From Rhynchosporium graminicola (lineage: Eukaryota > Ascomycota > Leotiomycetes > Helotiales > Ploettnerulaceae), in the NCBI GenBank assembly GCA_900074885.1, contig FJUW01000003.1, positions 372,001 to 436,000 of the forward strand: 64,000 bases of DNA. The letters are read 5' to 3'. The position numbers and the translations under genes were made by a program. The notes below the pieces were generated by a model, which saw nothing but the letters and a program-made list of their open reading frames with translations, did no database searches and was not told the origin of the DNA. Below are positions 12,874 to 25,821 of this stretch, one piece after another. Each line of letters starts with the position of its first letter. Position 1 is the first letter of the stretch.

Positions 12874-13854
12874 TCATTCGTCAATAAAAGGTGGTACCTC
12901 TACCATAACTCTTTCCTCACCAATACCTCTCCTTTTCGCCTCCTCCAAGATAGCCTCCGTGGCAGTCACTCCAACTCTCGTGACTCCTAAAGCACGAACT
13001 TTCAACAGGTCATCCAGTGTCCTTATGCCTCCAGCGGCTTTTATATGCACATTATCAGCAGTATGTTTCCTCATAAGCTCAAGATGTCGAGTCGTAGCCC
13101 CCTTGTAATTATAATCACCACTGGGAAGTTTACAGAATCCGTGTCCCGTAGACGTTTGAATGAATGCTACACCGACAGAACTACAGATCTCGCAGAGCTT
13201 GACGATTTCTTCCTCTAAGAGATCTGTGCTTGTCAGATTCTCACATTATGCATAAGCCAAGACCGTGAGAAAAATTCAAGTAGAATGAAAGCAAACGCGA
13301 ATCCCGGACTTGACGTACAATCGTTCTCAAAAATCACCTTCAGAGTCGCCCCTCTCCCAGTCACGACCTTATTCACAGTCTCGATCTCATGCCGTACGAA
13401 TTCCCACTTCCCGCTCCTGACCCGTCCGATGTTAACCACCATGTCGATCTCGTTACCACCTTCTTCTACCGCGCGCTTGGCTTCAAACGCTTTGATTTCA
13501 ACGGTAGAGTTTCCGTGTGGGAAGCCTATTACGGGACAGAGGTGGATGTCTGGGGAGTCTTCGAGGGCTTTCTTGGCGAAGAGGATGTGGTAGGGTTTTA
13601 TGCAGGCTGGTTGGGATGGTTAGCTGAGTAGTTCATAGGGAAAGGAGTTTTTGGGGTTTTGTGATGGAATTTTATGTGGAGAAGGATCTTGAGTGTGGTG
13701 GTAGAAGGTATCTACCTGTTTTTACTTTGTATTTCTTGCAAGTTTGGAGACCGGCGAGGACTTCGGAGTCGGTCATGGTGGGGTGGAGGAGGGAGTGATC
13801 GATCATTCGAGAGAGTACGGAAAGGGATACTTGGAGGGTTTCTGGATGGGACAT
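12874..13854 (-). CDS. deoC: Deoxyribose-phosphate aldolase-like, active-site Lys replaced
   Basis: DeoC/DERA family, a TIM-barrel class I aldolase that splits 2-deoxyribose 5-phosphate into glyceraldehyde 3-phosphate and acetaldehyde in deoxynucleoside breakdown. Minus-strand exons are 13716-13854, 13319-13606 and 12874-13223, in phase, 258 aa (normal length). Family motifs run in order: MIDHSLLHPTMTD near the N-terminus, ACIKPYHILFAKKAL, CPVIGFPHGN, GGNEIDMVVNIG, LKVIFENDYL and HIKAAGGIRTLDDL. The strand that normally carries the Schiff-base lysine (KTSTG; Lys167 in E. coli) here reads AFIQTSTGHGF, with Gln165 encoded by CAA at 13156-13158. The second lysine (Lys201 in E. coli) is kept in IKAAGG. 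The fold is intact and unbroken, so this may be an inactive or repurposed paralogue rather than a pseudogene. Confidence 0.93.
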
Positions 13855-16838
13855 GGCGATATTATGTTTGATTTATTTCATGAAGAACAGTGGTTTCATG
13901 TTATCGGTTATGGGCGTGATGTTTTGAAGTCATAAAGACGAGATCAACTATCAGTCTTTCTGATGACCCCGCGATGACCCCGCTCTGAGTGCTGAGCAGG
14001 TGTCAGCGAAGCAGGTCAAATTCACGTCCAGTGAAGTGTTATTTTGAGTTACGTGATGTCCAATTGTCGATTTGGTGAAATAATTCGACAGTGTTCTGGA
14101 TATCAAGCATTTCTTTGGCCAAAACCATGCTGATAGGTCTGTGGCAGCAAATCATCTTGTGGGAAAAGCATATAATTACTCCGTCGCGTTGCATCCTTCA
14201 TCAAGTGAAAATGATGGTGATTATAATTCTTACTGGAGGCATCTGTCTTTCTTACAGGATTTTCGTCAAAATATCTCAGAATATGTTGTGAAATGTTTAC
14301 AGGAGCTCTAGACTCGCGAGATAGTTACCTACATAAACCTGTCGCCGAAATTCCGTACCCTATCTGTTGGCAACTTACACGACAAAGTGAACGATTATAC
14401 ACTACGCTTTACTCACACGATGATCCTACGAATTATGCTGAGTCTATGTATCATGCAGATAGTCAGTTGCTTGTCTTACTCCATGCGTGCCCAGTAGCCT
14501 CTTCGTTGCTGGCGAGTGAAAACCTTTATTCTTCGAGTATGTTTTCGGTGGCCTCGCTTAATCGTCGCGGTGCAGAGAACTCGAGCTTGAGTTAGCAGCG
14601 ACCAAGGATAGGGGTGAGAGCTGCAATATAATCGGGGTGGGTAGGAAACTTAAGTGAGTATTGGTTAGTAAAGTTGCAAGTTGACATACTGTCTAGATAT
14701 TTAGAGTGCAATTTTGCTGTAGCCTGAGAATGATACTTCTGCTGAAATGTATGTGCACTTCGGTGTCTTGACAATACGAAAAAGGAAAATATTGATGTGA
14801 TCAGGGCCAAAAGAACCAATATTGTCATTTCTTCCCCAAAGAAAATAGACACTTCCTCTACGGCTTGAAAGCTCTTTCCTCAAAAGGAGACCATGCACGT
14901 GATCTCGTTCAAATTCGTTTCTCTCCGCCACCACGACAATCTTTCCTCCTTCGAATCTTCGAAAATCAATCGACGGAAAGGGTGTATCCAACTACACACT
15001 CATACACCAGCAGTCTCATTTGAACGCAACCTACCATGCGAGATCGCAATCAGGTCTATTGGAAAATGGATATAATCGCAGGCTAATCCCTTTGCACCCT
15101 TCTCGAATTTTCTCCTGGTCGTGCATCGGCTGCTACACCACTCACCGCTATATCATAGCACTTGCTATGCGGCATGAATATTTCTCACCCAGGAAGGGAC
15201 TCGCCTGGTAATCTCTATAGCAAGTCTGCCAAAGCACTGTGGATGAACTCATGCGTCACTTCAAACGCTCATGTCGCACCAGACTGTGCAAACCCGACAA
15301 CGCCCGCGTGCTGGTACAACACGAATGATCTCGGAGAAGGGAAATAATTCATTGCCATCTTATAAGATGCCTTTGGTGCCCAGTGTGCTAGGATCTCGCA
15401 GATCCTCTAAATAATCCAATGACTCAGCTGCTGCTGCACCGGTGATGGTTATCACAGAGCCAGGCAGCGGCCGAATCAACGGACTGGAACCCGTAAGACA
15501 GTATCGTACTAAGGTCAGACCGAGAAATGGATACCGAGTGACTGCAAGAAAGACTTATAAGATGTCAGCTCCCACCGCACAGAAAGAAGGATCCGACACA
15601 GGAGGACATGGAATGACAACAGAATGCACCAAATAATGATCCCGATTTTTATGCTCTGAACTGTTCACCTTGCCAGAAATCTCAAACTTTCAAGTGGTCG
15701 CTAACCTCTATACAGAAAAACCGACATGCTGATTCTTTGACCCTGCCTCCCACACCAATAAGATTACAGAAGCCCGCCTTGAAAGCAAGGTCGAATCAGG
15801 TCGCCACTGGGCCACCCTCAAGAGCCAACTTCGTACCATGTTGAAGGCGAGAGCATCTAAGTAGTGGCTCAAATGATCCGTCTTCTCCTACAGAGCCTCG
15901 CCTCTTAATTTCCTTTAGCCACTCACTTGATCTTTGGGCCAAGGTGCAATTTTTTTCCGCTGTGGTAGTGCCACGCACACAAAGACGTTGACCTGGCTTT
16001 CTCAATTCACCGTCAAAGCTACCCCGGCGATCATCACAGTGACTAGATTCAGCTGCTAGTCATCCTTCGTCATGATCCATTACAGGGACGGATTCAGACA
16101 GTATGTATCAATTTGCAGCAAATCCTTCCTCGTATGTTCGCTGCATGGATGCTTCCTTTCTAGCCAATCGGCCACAGTCTAGCGATGGGTGTGCTTAGGC
16201 ACTCCAGTGGCCCCCATATCCTGTGTAAGATGTGGCAGATGGGTGGCTGTCCCCGGAATTATGCTATTCTGTCGACCTTCTCAGATTAAGATGGGCCTGA
16301 ACCGAGATTGCACGTCTCTATCGCTCTCGTCCACGCCTCCGAAAGTAAGTAGGGGCAGCACCAAAGACTTGCAACATCAAGCTACGAGTAGGACTGTTGT
16401 TAATTACATACGTTTGCTTGTCACCATTACATATTACGCTTTTGTGCATCTCATCCTCGGATTCCGCCGATCATTTCCCGTTTCTAGGTGACTCTTCCCA
16501 ACTGTTTACATTCTGCAATGCCAAGTAATCTCGTGTTGACCAAGGCTATCTGCAGGCTTTTGCTGGGATCAATGGTTGAAGCTATAAACATAGTCCAATC
16601 ACTTCATGTCACGAGGACTTTTCATTGGGTATCATCGAGACGAAGAGACGGTTGAAGGCGGGTTGGAACGACGAATCTTTGGGATGTATCTTCGAGCTTT
16701 TCCAGTCCTTGTAGCTTGTATATCACTTCTGCGGGTCCTCGGCCATCCCACGATTGCTCTGCAAGTCAGCCCTTAGAGACATTTAAAGCTTGAGGCACCA
16801 TTTCAAACTCCTTATTCGCACCCGATTTACTGCGTAGG
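13855..16838. other. Long intergenic region, no supported gene
   Basis: About 3 kb. Open frames at 14293-14595, 15442-15636 and 16189-16491 have no motif, no convincing splice partners and chance-like composition. I see no tRNA and no repeat here. Confidence 0.35.
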
Positions 16839-17889
16839 ATGTCTTCAAGACATGGTGTGAGTTACTCCCGCTAACAGCCCACGTACCCCGCTCATTGCCA
16901 TTTGGGTAGAGTAAAAAGCCCAGCGGTAGACATGGGGAAAAGTCATCTGGCAGCTCCAAGCGAAGGGAGGTAGAAGGGTATGCGAGTTCGTATACACTCT
17001 CTGGACCTTCAGATGCACGCCAAAATGCCGAGCCACAATGGGACGACCAAAATGAAACGCAATCGAATGTGTTAGGCAACGTGCCGGGATCTGAATCAGA
17101 AGCGGTTCCGGCTCCAACTTTTCTTTTCCAAGTTAATCAGCTTCCTATCAACGAAGATTTACCCCCTCGCATAGATTCGCATGGCCACTCGATACCACCT
17201 ATGTTACGCCACGAATGGGGAGCCCAAGTCGCTGGGAGAATACATCGCTGGACTTCTGATGGCAGGATCGCACGTGCATCCAACTGTCAATGGTCTAACA
17301 GCCAGAGAGCAAATTGTGATCGATCCAGGCAGCCAATTACAATATTCTGTACGCGAACGGTATTTTGGTGCAATCGCTGGAATTAATATCAGATTGCCAC
17401 GATAGATGCCAGGCTTGAGGACATGGACCGCGCTCAATGGCCTGAAAGTCACTGGTTTCCATTGGACTTCCGTCATGATCACGATAGACTTGTGTCTCGA
17501 GTGGATGAGGGGGCACGGGAGCCATACTTAGCTGGCGTGAATGCAAATTGGATAGATCATTTGGGACTTTCGAATTTCGCACCCAGATATGGCGAACCCG
17601 CCGAAGGTCTATCCGGGAATCTAGCAACAATTTTTGGCATGATTGCCATGTCGTGTTCTGAGGATCGGTTTGACAGTGTGATGGGGAGAGATCCATGGAG
17701 GGGCAATGTTTGGCGAGGTCATTCTCATCGTGATGGACGTGAGTAAAGATGTCGTCGTCTTACAGATTACAGAAAGTTCTGGCTAATAAGCTCATAGGCA
17801 CTGATGATAGGGGTGTCGTTGTCCGCATCTACTTTGATCCCGATAATTCATTAGGTTCGACGGAGGAGTCGCTCGACTATCTCCAGTGA
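16839..17889 (+). CDS. Hypothetical 283-aa protein, five exons
   Basis: Not recognised. Five exons can be joined in phase: 16839-16856, 16910-17131, 17175-17348, 17393-17738 and 17798-17889, with introns of 53, 43, 44 and 59 bp. The final intron is textbook (GTGAGT donor, GGCTAATAAG branch, CATAG acceptor). The middle splices move between two frames that each run into stops if read straight through (TAA at 17384, TAG at 17403), and the spliced frame has no stop. The N-terminus is basic and Ser-rich (MSSRHGSKKPSG), then polar. Residues about 80-140 look folded (GEYIAGLLMAGSHVHPTVNG), followed by WPESHWFPLDFRHDHDRLVS and a C-terminal VVVRIYFDPDNSLGSTEE. There is no signal peptide or membrane segment. 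It is probably a lineage-restricted cytosolic protein; transcript support is needed to confirm the small first exon. Confidence 0.6.
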
Positions 17890-19551
17890 TACGGACCGCC
17901 ATTGATACAATGAGTACTTGCGTACCTGCACGAACTACATCTCAAGTCTCACTTGACGGCCTGTTCCTACAACCCTATTATGATGTCGATACGTTTCACA
18001 CTGGGATTCCTGTGCTTCGGTGGAGGCTCGTGGCTTGATGGAGATCGACCCTTATGACACATTATCTCATGAATTCTCTTTGTTCACAATTGGCTTCTTG
18101 GTTTCATTATGAATTTCGTCTCCGGGTTTGGGCTGAAGAATACTCTCAATCGATGCTCAATTAAGTGTATTTTTGACAAACTCGCTTCCATTTGCAGCTT
18201 ACGCATTCTGTTCAGGATTATATGACGATCTCAACGGCTGACTTGTTGTGGATCTTGGGATATCTTGTGAGAGTTATCAAGTAACATCTGCGCAATGCAA
18301 ACACTTTCAGTACAAACAGGACTTTCTATCCATAACATGACTGTGGTCTATAGTTCCTTGTTGTATATTACAGTACCTCCTTTTACTCCTTCCCAGGAAC
18401 AAGGGACCATCAAACTCCCGGGTAGCGAGAGTCTTTTGGAGAATGTATGCCGCTTGTCATCTGGAATGGTGAAGACGTGGCAATCTGCTAATGGATAAAT
18501 AGTGCAGCTTCCTCCAATAGCCACTGACGTGTTGGACCCCTACGCCGTCAGCAAAATTACCGAATGTGATGCGTCCTATGCCGCGTAAATAAAATCGGCC
18601 GGTTGAGGCACGTGAGGAGACTAACACTACTGCACCGAACATGCTATTTCACAATCTCGATCGATGGAAACTTCTAAGAGTTTGGAAAAGCCCTGAGAAG
18701 TACTTTCGAAGTCACTCTGTCCGAATGATATAATATCTCGAGACTTTGTGGACAAGAAAATCGGGCTTTTTCGGCAGCTAGCACTTGCCTATGAGTCCTT
18801 AGCCGACCGAGTTTATTTACGCGGCATAGGCGTCGTCAACACATTGCCAACTGTAACGACATGTGACTCGAAAGCCATGTGATATAGGCTCAGCAGTCAC
18901 CTGATATAAAGATGTGCCTTCTCGAAAATGTCTTCTGTTAATGCTAGGGATGACGCTCATAGTTCAGAAGTGAGTGAGCTGAGGTCGATTTGAGACTTTT
19001 CAGTACCCGATGTGTATACATAAGCAGCTTTGTGCACCTTTACTTTCACGAATCACGATAAGGTAAGTAAGTAAGTAAGTAGTCTAGTTACACAACCCCT
19101 CCGGATCTGAGAAACCCCCGGGAACACAACACACAGGTCTTACTGTCACATGCTGATCGTGATAGCCTTGGATGAGTGAGATCATGCAGTAGCTGACCCC
19201 CTAGTTTCACAGGCTTACTTGGGGTCCTGAGGAACGCAAGAGTCCTGGGCAAGAGTTCCTGCGGTGAAGCTCTTGATGGTCGTGTAACCCCACAGTTTGG
19301 TCCGAGGGGCTGTTGGTAATCCTTGTGCACCAAAAGGCAGGCGCCTCATGGATTGATTGATCCAATTGTAATAGCTCGAACCAATGTACAGACGGAGCTG
19401 TACGATCTGACCTGCCTGGCATGTGAAGCACAGCCTGGGCGGAGCTGAGAATGGACCTGGCTCAGCACATGCAGACAGACCGTGAGATGGAGGAGGACTG
19501 CACGTAAAGGAGAAGGACTCCAACGAACGAATACAACTACTCATAACTAGC
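17890..19551. other. Intergenic region before the first retrotransposon
   Basis: No supported gene. It contains a small tetranucleotide microsatellite (19,062-19,083) and ends at the ctagc target-site duplication (19,547-19,551). Confidence 0.4.
19062..19083. repeat. GTAA microsatellite
   Basis: About five tandem copies of GTAA/AAGT read directly in the sequence. It is not inside any gene I support. Confidence 0.9.
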
Positions 19552-19756
19552 TGTTGGTCCATATGTTGGTCCATAGTCACGTGTTAGTCGAGTATCTGCA
19601 CCGGGGTTTAGCCGGCCAGATATATCTCCCTTACGGAGTCTCGACTACCTAGGAAAGATAGCTACGATATAATAGATAATACTACTACTATTATCACTAT
19701 ACTTTAGCTCACGCAGACTACTTGATTATATGTACTACGATAAAGTGATACTAACA
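19552..19756 (+). repeat. 5' LTR of copia-A copy 1
   Basis: 205 bp, starts TGTTGG and ends CTAACA, so the TG...CA termini are intact. The same sequence recurs at 25,617-25,821 and twice in copy 2. Confidence 0.95.
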
Positions 19757-20229
19757 TTAATCAATAGACGTATAGATTATTTCACTCTTTAAAAGTAGTT
19801 AAATTCTTAGATTCTAAGAATTCCGACTATTAAAAAGAGCGCGCTAGTAAATCTTAAAGAGTAGAGATATCTACTATAGTAATAGCTTAAGTACTAGAGA
19901 AGATATAGTCTTTTCTATGCTATTTGACTTGAATTACTAAGATAATTTACCTAGATTCTACCTGCGATACGGTTAAAGGATTCGAATTCTAGTATATTAT
20001 ACTACTATTACCTTCTACGTACCTACTTTCTATACTTCTATATACCTACCTTCTACGTACTTCGATTACTACCGTAACCCGACTTCAAAGAACGCGCTTT
20101 TGAGTTACGCCGAAAACTCGAAGTCAAAACTTGAACGCGCTACGCTAGCGCTTCATACTATATAAAACTTAAGAATAACTCTATAACTACTATTCTAAAT
20201 AACCTCGGAATAGTACTAAAACACTTATA

Positions 20230-23200
20230 TGAATTAGACTTTTAATATAGTAAGAGATAATAATACCCCCGAGGTTAGTGCTTTCGATATACCTGCGAAC
20301 TTCGGCAAGGACCTACTAGACTCGGAGACTATACGGAAACAGGAAGAAGGTCTTATTAGATAAATTAAGAGCTCCGACTACGTGGATAGACTCTTATACT
20401 CCTTATTTAAGGAGATATATAAAGGTTAGATAGTAGACTCTTTTAAATCTATTAAGAAATCGTTAAATAATAACCTTATATTCACCTTACGTACTAAAGG
20501 TATATTTATCGAAGAAGGCGATGAACCTGCGTAGGAGCTATATAAGCTTCTATATACTCTATAGGATATTATATATAGTAGTTAGACCTTAAAGGAACTA
20601 GAGAGTATAGCAGGAGAGAAGATACTCTTTACATAGCTATAATATATAGTATTAAACCTACTAGTACTAGAGAAGTAGATATCTGCGTAGTAATAGCGAG
20701 ATAAGAGAGAGAAGGAGATAATAAATAATATAGCTACTTAATAAGACGAGTTAGAGTATAAGAGATTAAAGAAGGAGTTCTATAGACTACGATAAAGATA
20801 CTATACTATACTCGGCTTATCTCCTGTTAGCGAATTCGACTTTGATAAAAAATACTACGAACCTCTATAATAAGACTGAGATTCTACTAAAGAAGTATAG
20901 TAATATAAAGAGACCTCCTCTGACTAGAATAGAGAAGAGTAGCGATATTATAGAAAGCGTATACTGAAGAATACGGGGAGTAAAGGAGGAGGAGCTAGAG
21001 GAGGAGGAAGCTACTAAGGAGGAGAAAGCTCCTAAGGAGGAGGAGGAGGAGAAGGAGGAGATAGCTACTAAGGAGCTAGAGGAGGAGAGGGAGAGTATTA
21101 TAATATAGTACAGAAGGAGAAGGAGAAGTCGTATAGAAAGGAGATCGCTAGCTTCTCTTATATGTTTCTAGAAGAGATGAAATTTAAGGGAGACGGAGAT
21201 AGCTTTATTAGTAAGGTTAGAATATTCTATAACGCTTACTTAAGAGCTAAGATTCCACCGGAGGAGTATAGTAAGGTGTTTCTATTAATGCTAAAAGGCG
21301 CTACTTTCTAATACTATTATTACGGTCTAAATAGTATCCCTAGAACTTCTCTGATTATTAAATTCGATATTATACTAAAGAATATAATAGATTAGTTTAA
21401 GAGTAAGGAGTTTAGTAGATCTTCCCTGATTATATGGAATCTTCTTACTCTTAAATCGATTAAGGAAAAGAACCTTAGAAAGACGACTTTAGAGTGCTTT
21501 AATATACTCTCTATGTAGATTAGAGAGCTACGTTATAGTATACCCTTTGAATTACGCTATAAGAAGTTCGTCATAAATAAGGTTATTACTACCTGCTAAA
21601 GCTCGGAAGCTTACTAAATTGCTCTAGCTTAACTTATAACTTCTACTAAAAAGATGATTACTTCTATTAGAACCTCTATTATTAACTACGAGCACGTATA
21701 CCTTATAACTAGTACTACTTTCTATACTAATCGAAAATTCCGAAGCGATTCTGATAAAAGATAAGTATATAGAGAGAAGGGAGATAGTAAAGGGCGATTC
21801 AGAATATAAAGAGAGAAGAAGATAAATACGCTAGATAAGAAAAGTAACGCTAAGAAGTGCTAGGTATATAATACTATAGATTATATATCCTTCGACTATA
21901 TAGTAGAAGAAAGAGAGAAAGCTAAGGAGAAGTTTAAGGCGAAGAACTCTTCTAAGTTTAAAAGTAACTTTAGAAGAGTCTTTAAGAAAGTATATAGATA
22001 ATATATCGCAGAGTACGAAGGTATAGAAGACAAGTATATAGCTACTGCCTTTACTTTATGCGAAGTCGGGAGCGATATAGACTATGATTCTGACGCTCAG
22101 CCGAAAGCTCTATTTATGACTTCTATAGGACTTGTCTTAGTAGTAGCCGTATAGCTAATAATAGAAACCCTAGTAAATACAGCTTTTAAATACCTCTTAG
22201 ATACTACTGAAGAAGCTACGGAAGAGAACCTAACTATAGAGACGATAATAAGTAGCCCCCGATATAATTCGTTAGTTTTTCATAGAATTATAATCGATAC
22301 TAGAGTAGTAAAGGTATCTATAGTAATTAAAGGTTAATATAAAGCTTATAAGGCTCTATATAAGGCTGAACTCTTGCCTTCCCGTGGAATAAACGTCAAA
22401 TTCGGTATTAGTAAAGCTACTTCTATTAGTATAGTAATTGTACTTTCTCTAATTAAAAAGATCTAATTTGAGGTTATAGCTATAGATACCCCGTTTCTAC
22501 TCTGTTTAGATGATATAGATAAGCTTAGAGTTATATTAGATAATCTTCGTAATATACTTATTACGCTATAGGGAGATATACTAGTTATACGGAGATTCGG
22601 CCACCTCTTCTTACTCTAGAAGGAGTTACTTAAGACGTATATTACGGAGTGCTTCTAGTCGAATACAAGAGTACTTACGGAGACGGATTTATATCGACTT
22701 TACTACTGATTCGGACACCCCTTAGTAAGAAAGCTGGAAGATTTACTATAATAGGCCGGTCACGAGTATAACTCAGGGGTACTAAAGGAGCTTACTAAGC
22801 TCTATAAGTACTGCTAGCTATACGGAAGATCGCTAGGCAGATTTAAGTTTAAGCTCTACGATACTAATAATATATACTTTAATTACGAAGTAGTGATCGA
22901 TATTATATAACTAGATAGTCGGTAAGTCTTATATATAGTCGACTAAGGTACTACCTTTTAGAACGGAGGTTTTCTTATTAATATATCTATAGAACATATA
23001 TAGAACTGATTTAAGCAGGTATAGATAGATACTTACCTTAGACTACCGGATTTTATTATTATAAACGCAGGTACGTAATTTAAATTAAAAGAATTCGTAT
23101 AGAGTACTAAGATAGAGGGTTCTATAGTTAAAGTTATACTTATAGAGGCTTACTACTCTATTAGTAAGGTAGAGAGATACTACGGCCCTCTGAAGAGAGC

Positions 23201-25400
23201 TTATACGATAATTCGTAAGGAATTACCGTACCTTAGTTAAGATATGGCACTATAGATAGTATTCTACGTAATTAACTATATTTCTGGACCTAGTGGAATT
23301 ATACTTATTTTACTAGTATTTAGAGTATATCCTAGAATAGTAGAGATGGACGCACTTTCGCTATTAGTCTCCTAACGAGCTACTGCACTTTATAAAGCTA
23401 TAGAAGAGATTCGTAAACTATAGAGTTATTAGCAAGTTAATAATACTCTGAATACTCGAAATAGACTTAGTTCTATAGTAGTAAGAGACTTTCTATTGAA
23501 CTCTTTAGTACTAGTTTAGAGAGAGAAAGGCTTCTGGGATAGACCTTAGCTACTTATTTCTATAGACGGAGAGAACTACGTAATAGAAATCAATAGCGGA
23601 CTAATAACCTTTCGCTCTATATCGATTAAACTATAGTATAAAGAAGATATCGATTCTAACGAACTAGAGAGTATTATACCTGAAATTATACTCTTACTAC
23701 CTCTTATCTTACTCTTAGGAGTACTATCACTTAGTATTACTAAGTTAAATCGACTTATATTAGTACTAAAGAAGTAACCTTATCGAGATCGATAAAAGCT
23801 AATTCGATTCAGAGACGATAATATTGAAGTTTACTTGAATTATACGGATAAATTATTTATTAGTTTCCTAGTAGTAGAACCTTAATACGCTATATTAAGA
23901 TATAAGGAGATTAACGGTTTAATTGCTATAAGGATCTTTGAATTAGTTTATAAAGATAAATTGCTAGCCGGAGCTAAGGTCTTTAATGCTAAATTCATCG
24001 ACTAGATAAAATTTGAGAGTATATAGAAGGCCTATGAGAAGTCTAGACTAGTTATATAGGCGTATAACGACTCTGGAAAGAACTAAGTACTTACTATATC
24101 ACTAACTATTCAACAAGTTAGCTAACGACTACTACTAGTATACGTAGTTATGCACCTTGAGTTTAAGGTATATAGCTATAATATTATATAAGCTTATACT
24201 CAGTCTACGTTATACCTAATACGTGACTTCTTCGTGCGCTCTCTAAAGGAGATTCTGGCTTAGCTATATTAGTTTTTGCGGTGCGTTAGGCTTATATACG
24301 GTGTACTAGAATCAGCGAACTATTAGTTCGGTATATACTATAGATATAAGGTTAAGAAGCTTCATATAGTACTATCGACGTTCGATACGTATCTATTGTC
24401 TGTTTCAGGTGAAGCTAGTATAGGAGCTCTTAGTCTTCAGATTAACGATACCTTCTTCGTCGGTAATAAGACCTTTATAGACGCAGAAGAGAGAGAGCTA
24501 TAGAAAGCCGGATTCAAGTCGAACGAGAGAGAATAGTTAACTACTTTATACCTAATTAACTTCAATAGAGGTTATATTACCTTGGAAACTGACGGCTCTA
24601 TTCGACTGTCTTAATAATCGTACGATAAGATGTTGAGAATAATTGAGAAGGAACTAGTTAATCTTACTAATTCCTATGGAGGTATACGATAAGGTCTTAC
24701 CTAAATCGAGTAATTTACCGCTTAGAGAGCTAGAGGTTTATACCTAGTAACTATTTCTTAGCCGGAAGCTTCGTTTGACGTCTCTTTTGCCGCTTAAACT
24801 ATAAATCTGATAGAGAAAGACTTTAAGCTCTTAAATAAGAGAATCTTATAGTAAAAGCTTAACTATAGTAAAAGTCTCTAATACGTTAAATTAGATAAGA
24901 AGTCTCTTAAACTTATTGTATTTACTAATAGTTTATTTATTAATTTGAAAGACTTCTACTCTTAAATTAGCTACGTCTGCGTACTTATAGATAAGTATAA
25001 TAAGGTAAACGTTATTTACTAGTCTTCGGTCTGCTATAAGAGAGTTACTAGATCTATACTAGCCTCTGAACTATATGCTATATCAGAAGGTTTTAATATG
25101 GCCGGGGCTATTAAGACTATTATTAAGCAGATTATAGAGATTACGGTACTACCTTTAATTATAGTTACTGATTCTAAATCTTTATACGATTACGTAGTAC
25201 GACTTAATACTATAAGAGAGAAGAGATTAATAATCGACCTTATATATCTATGTTAGGCGTACGAAAGAAAGGAGATATCGGAGGTGATTTGGGTAATAGG
25301 GCTAGATAACTCTGCGGATGCGATAACTAAGATAAATTGCAACGGAGCTTTAAAGGAGCTATTATATACGAATTAATTAGTTATTAAGCTTATAGAATAG
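20230..25400 (+). pseudogene. gag-pol remnant of copia-A copy 1
   Basis: Coding remnants are legible only across many stops. Gag lies around 20.2-21.7 kb and includes a GGA-rich stretch near 20,985-21,100. A degenerate cysteine/histidine knuckle (KKCWVYNT) is near 21.86 kb. Integrase remnants at 22.7-23.4 kb include YSISKVERYYGPLKRAY. RT remnants lie near 24.1-24.65 kb. An RNase H remnant near 24.9-25.4 kb shows RSILASELYAISEGF and VTDSKSLYDYV. Most stops are TAG/TAA where CAG/CAA (Gln) or TGG (Trp) would be expected, as C-to-T and G-to-A change predicts. No functional product is possible. Confidence 0.85.
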
Positions 25401-25616
25401 GTAGATAGAGGGAATTTAGATGACTTAAAGCCGGAAGAGAGCTTATAAGGCGTTTGGTTTAGTTATCTAATCTTTAGACCTAATTACGTGGAAACTTATA
25501 TACTATATAATACTTCTGCACGAGTAGTACTATAGTACTACTCTTGCTAGAAGGTAAAAAGTATTACTTTATTATAGAGAAGTAGATAGTTTAGAGCTAC
25601 TTTAAAGTACTCCTAG

Positions 25617-25821
25617 TGTTAGTCTATATATTAGTCTATAGTTACGTGTTAGTCGAGTATCTGCACCGGGGTTTAGCTGGCCAGATATATCTCCCTTACG
25701 GAGTCTCGACTACTTAGGAAAGACAGCTACGATATAACAGATAATACTACTACTATTATCACTGTACTTTGGCTCACGCAGACTACTTGATTGTACGTAC
25801 TACGACAGAGTGATACCAACA
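25617..25821 (+). repeat. 3' LTR of copia-A copy 1
   Basis: 205 bp, begins TGTTAG and ends CCAACA, followed directly by the target duplication ctagc. It differs from the 5' LTR by transitions only. Confidence 0.95.

Larger units (their letters stand above)
19552..25821 (+). mobile_element. Copia-order LTR retrotransposon, family A copy 1 (RIP-decayed)
   Basis: Complete 6,270-bp element bounded by two 205-bp direct LTRs and flanked by a perfect 5-bp target duplication, ctagc (19,547-19,551 and 25,822-25,826). Domain remnants follow the order gag, zinc knuckle, protease, integrase, reverse transcriptase, RNase H. Integrase before RT is the Ty1/copia order. The two LTRs differ at about 17 positions by eye, all transitions, and stop codons occur throughout every coding frame. 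TpA is very abundant and CpA scarce. These are classic marks of RIP, so the copy cannot make proteins. A second copy lies at 38,925-45,138. Confidence 0.95.

Noticed and set aside
17069..17386. Single-frame reading of the orphan gene as a 105-codon protein
   Set aside because: Composition is rich in Trp, Cys and Arg in its second half; the spliced frame through introns 17,132-17,174 and 17,349-17,392 is better supported.
19215..19580. 121-codon minus-strand open frame overlapping the first LTR
   Set aside because: It runs across the retrotransposon boundary and target duplication, so it cannot be an ancestral gene.
20985..21100. GGA-rich tract as a CRISPR-like or satellite array
   Set aside because: Irregular units without spacers, lying within gag of the copia-A element and partly deleted in copy 2.
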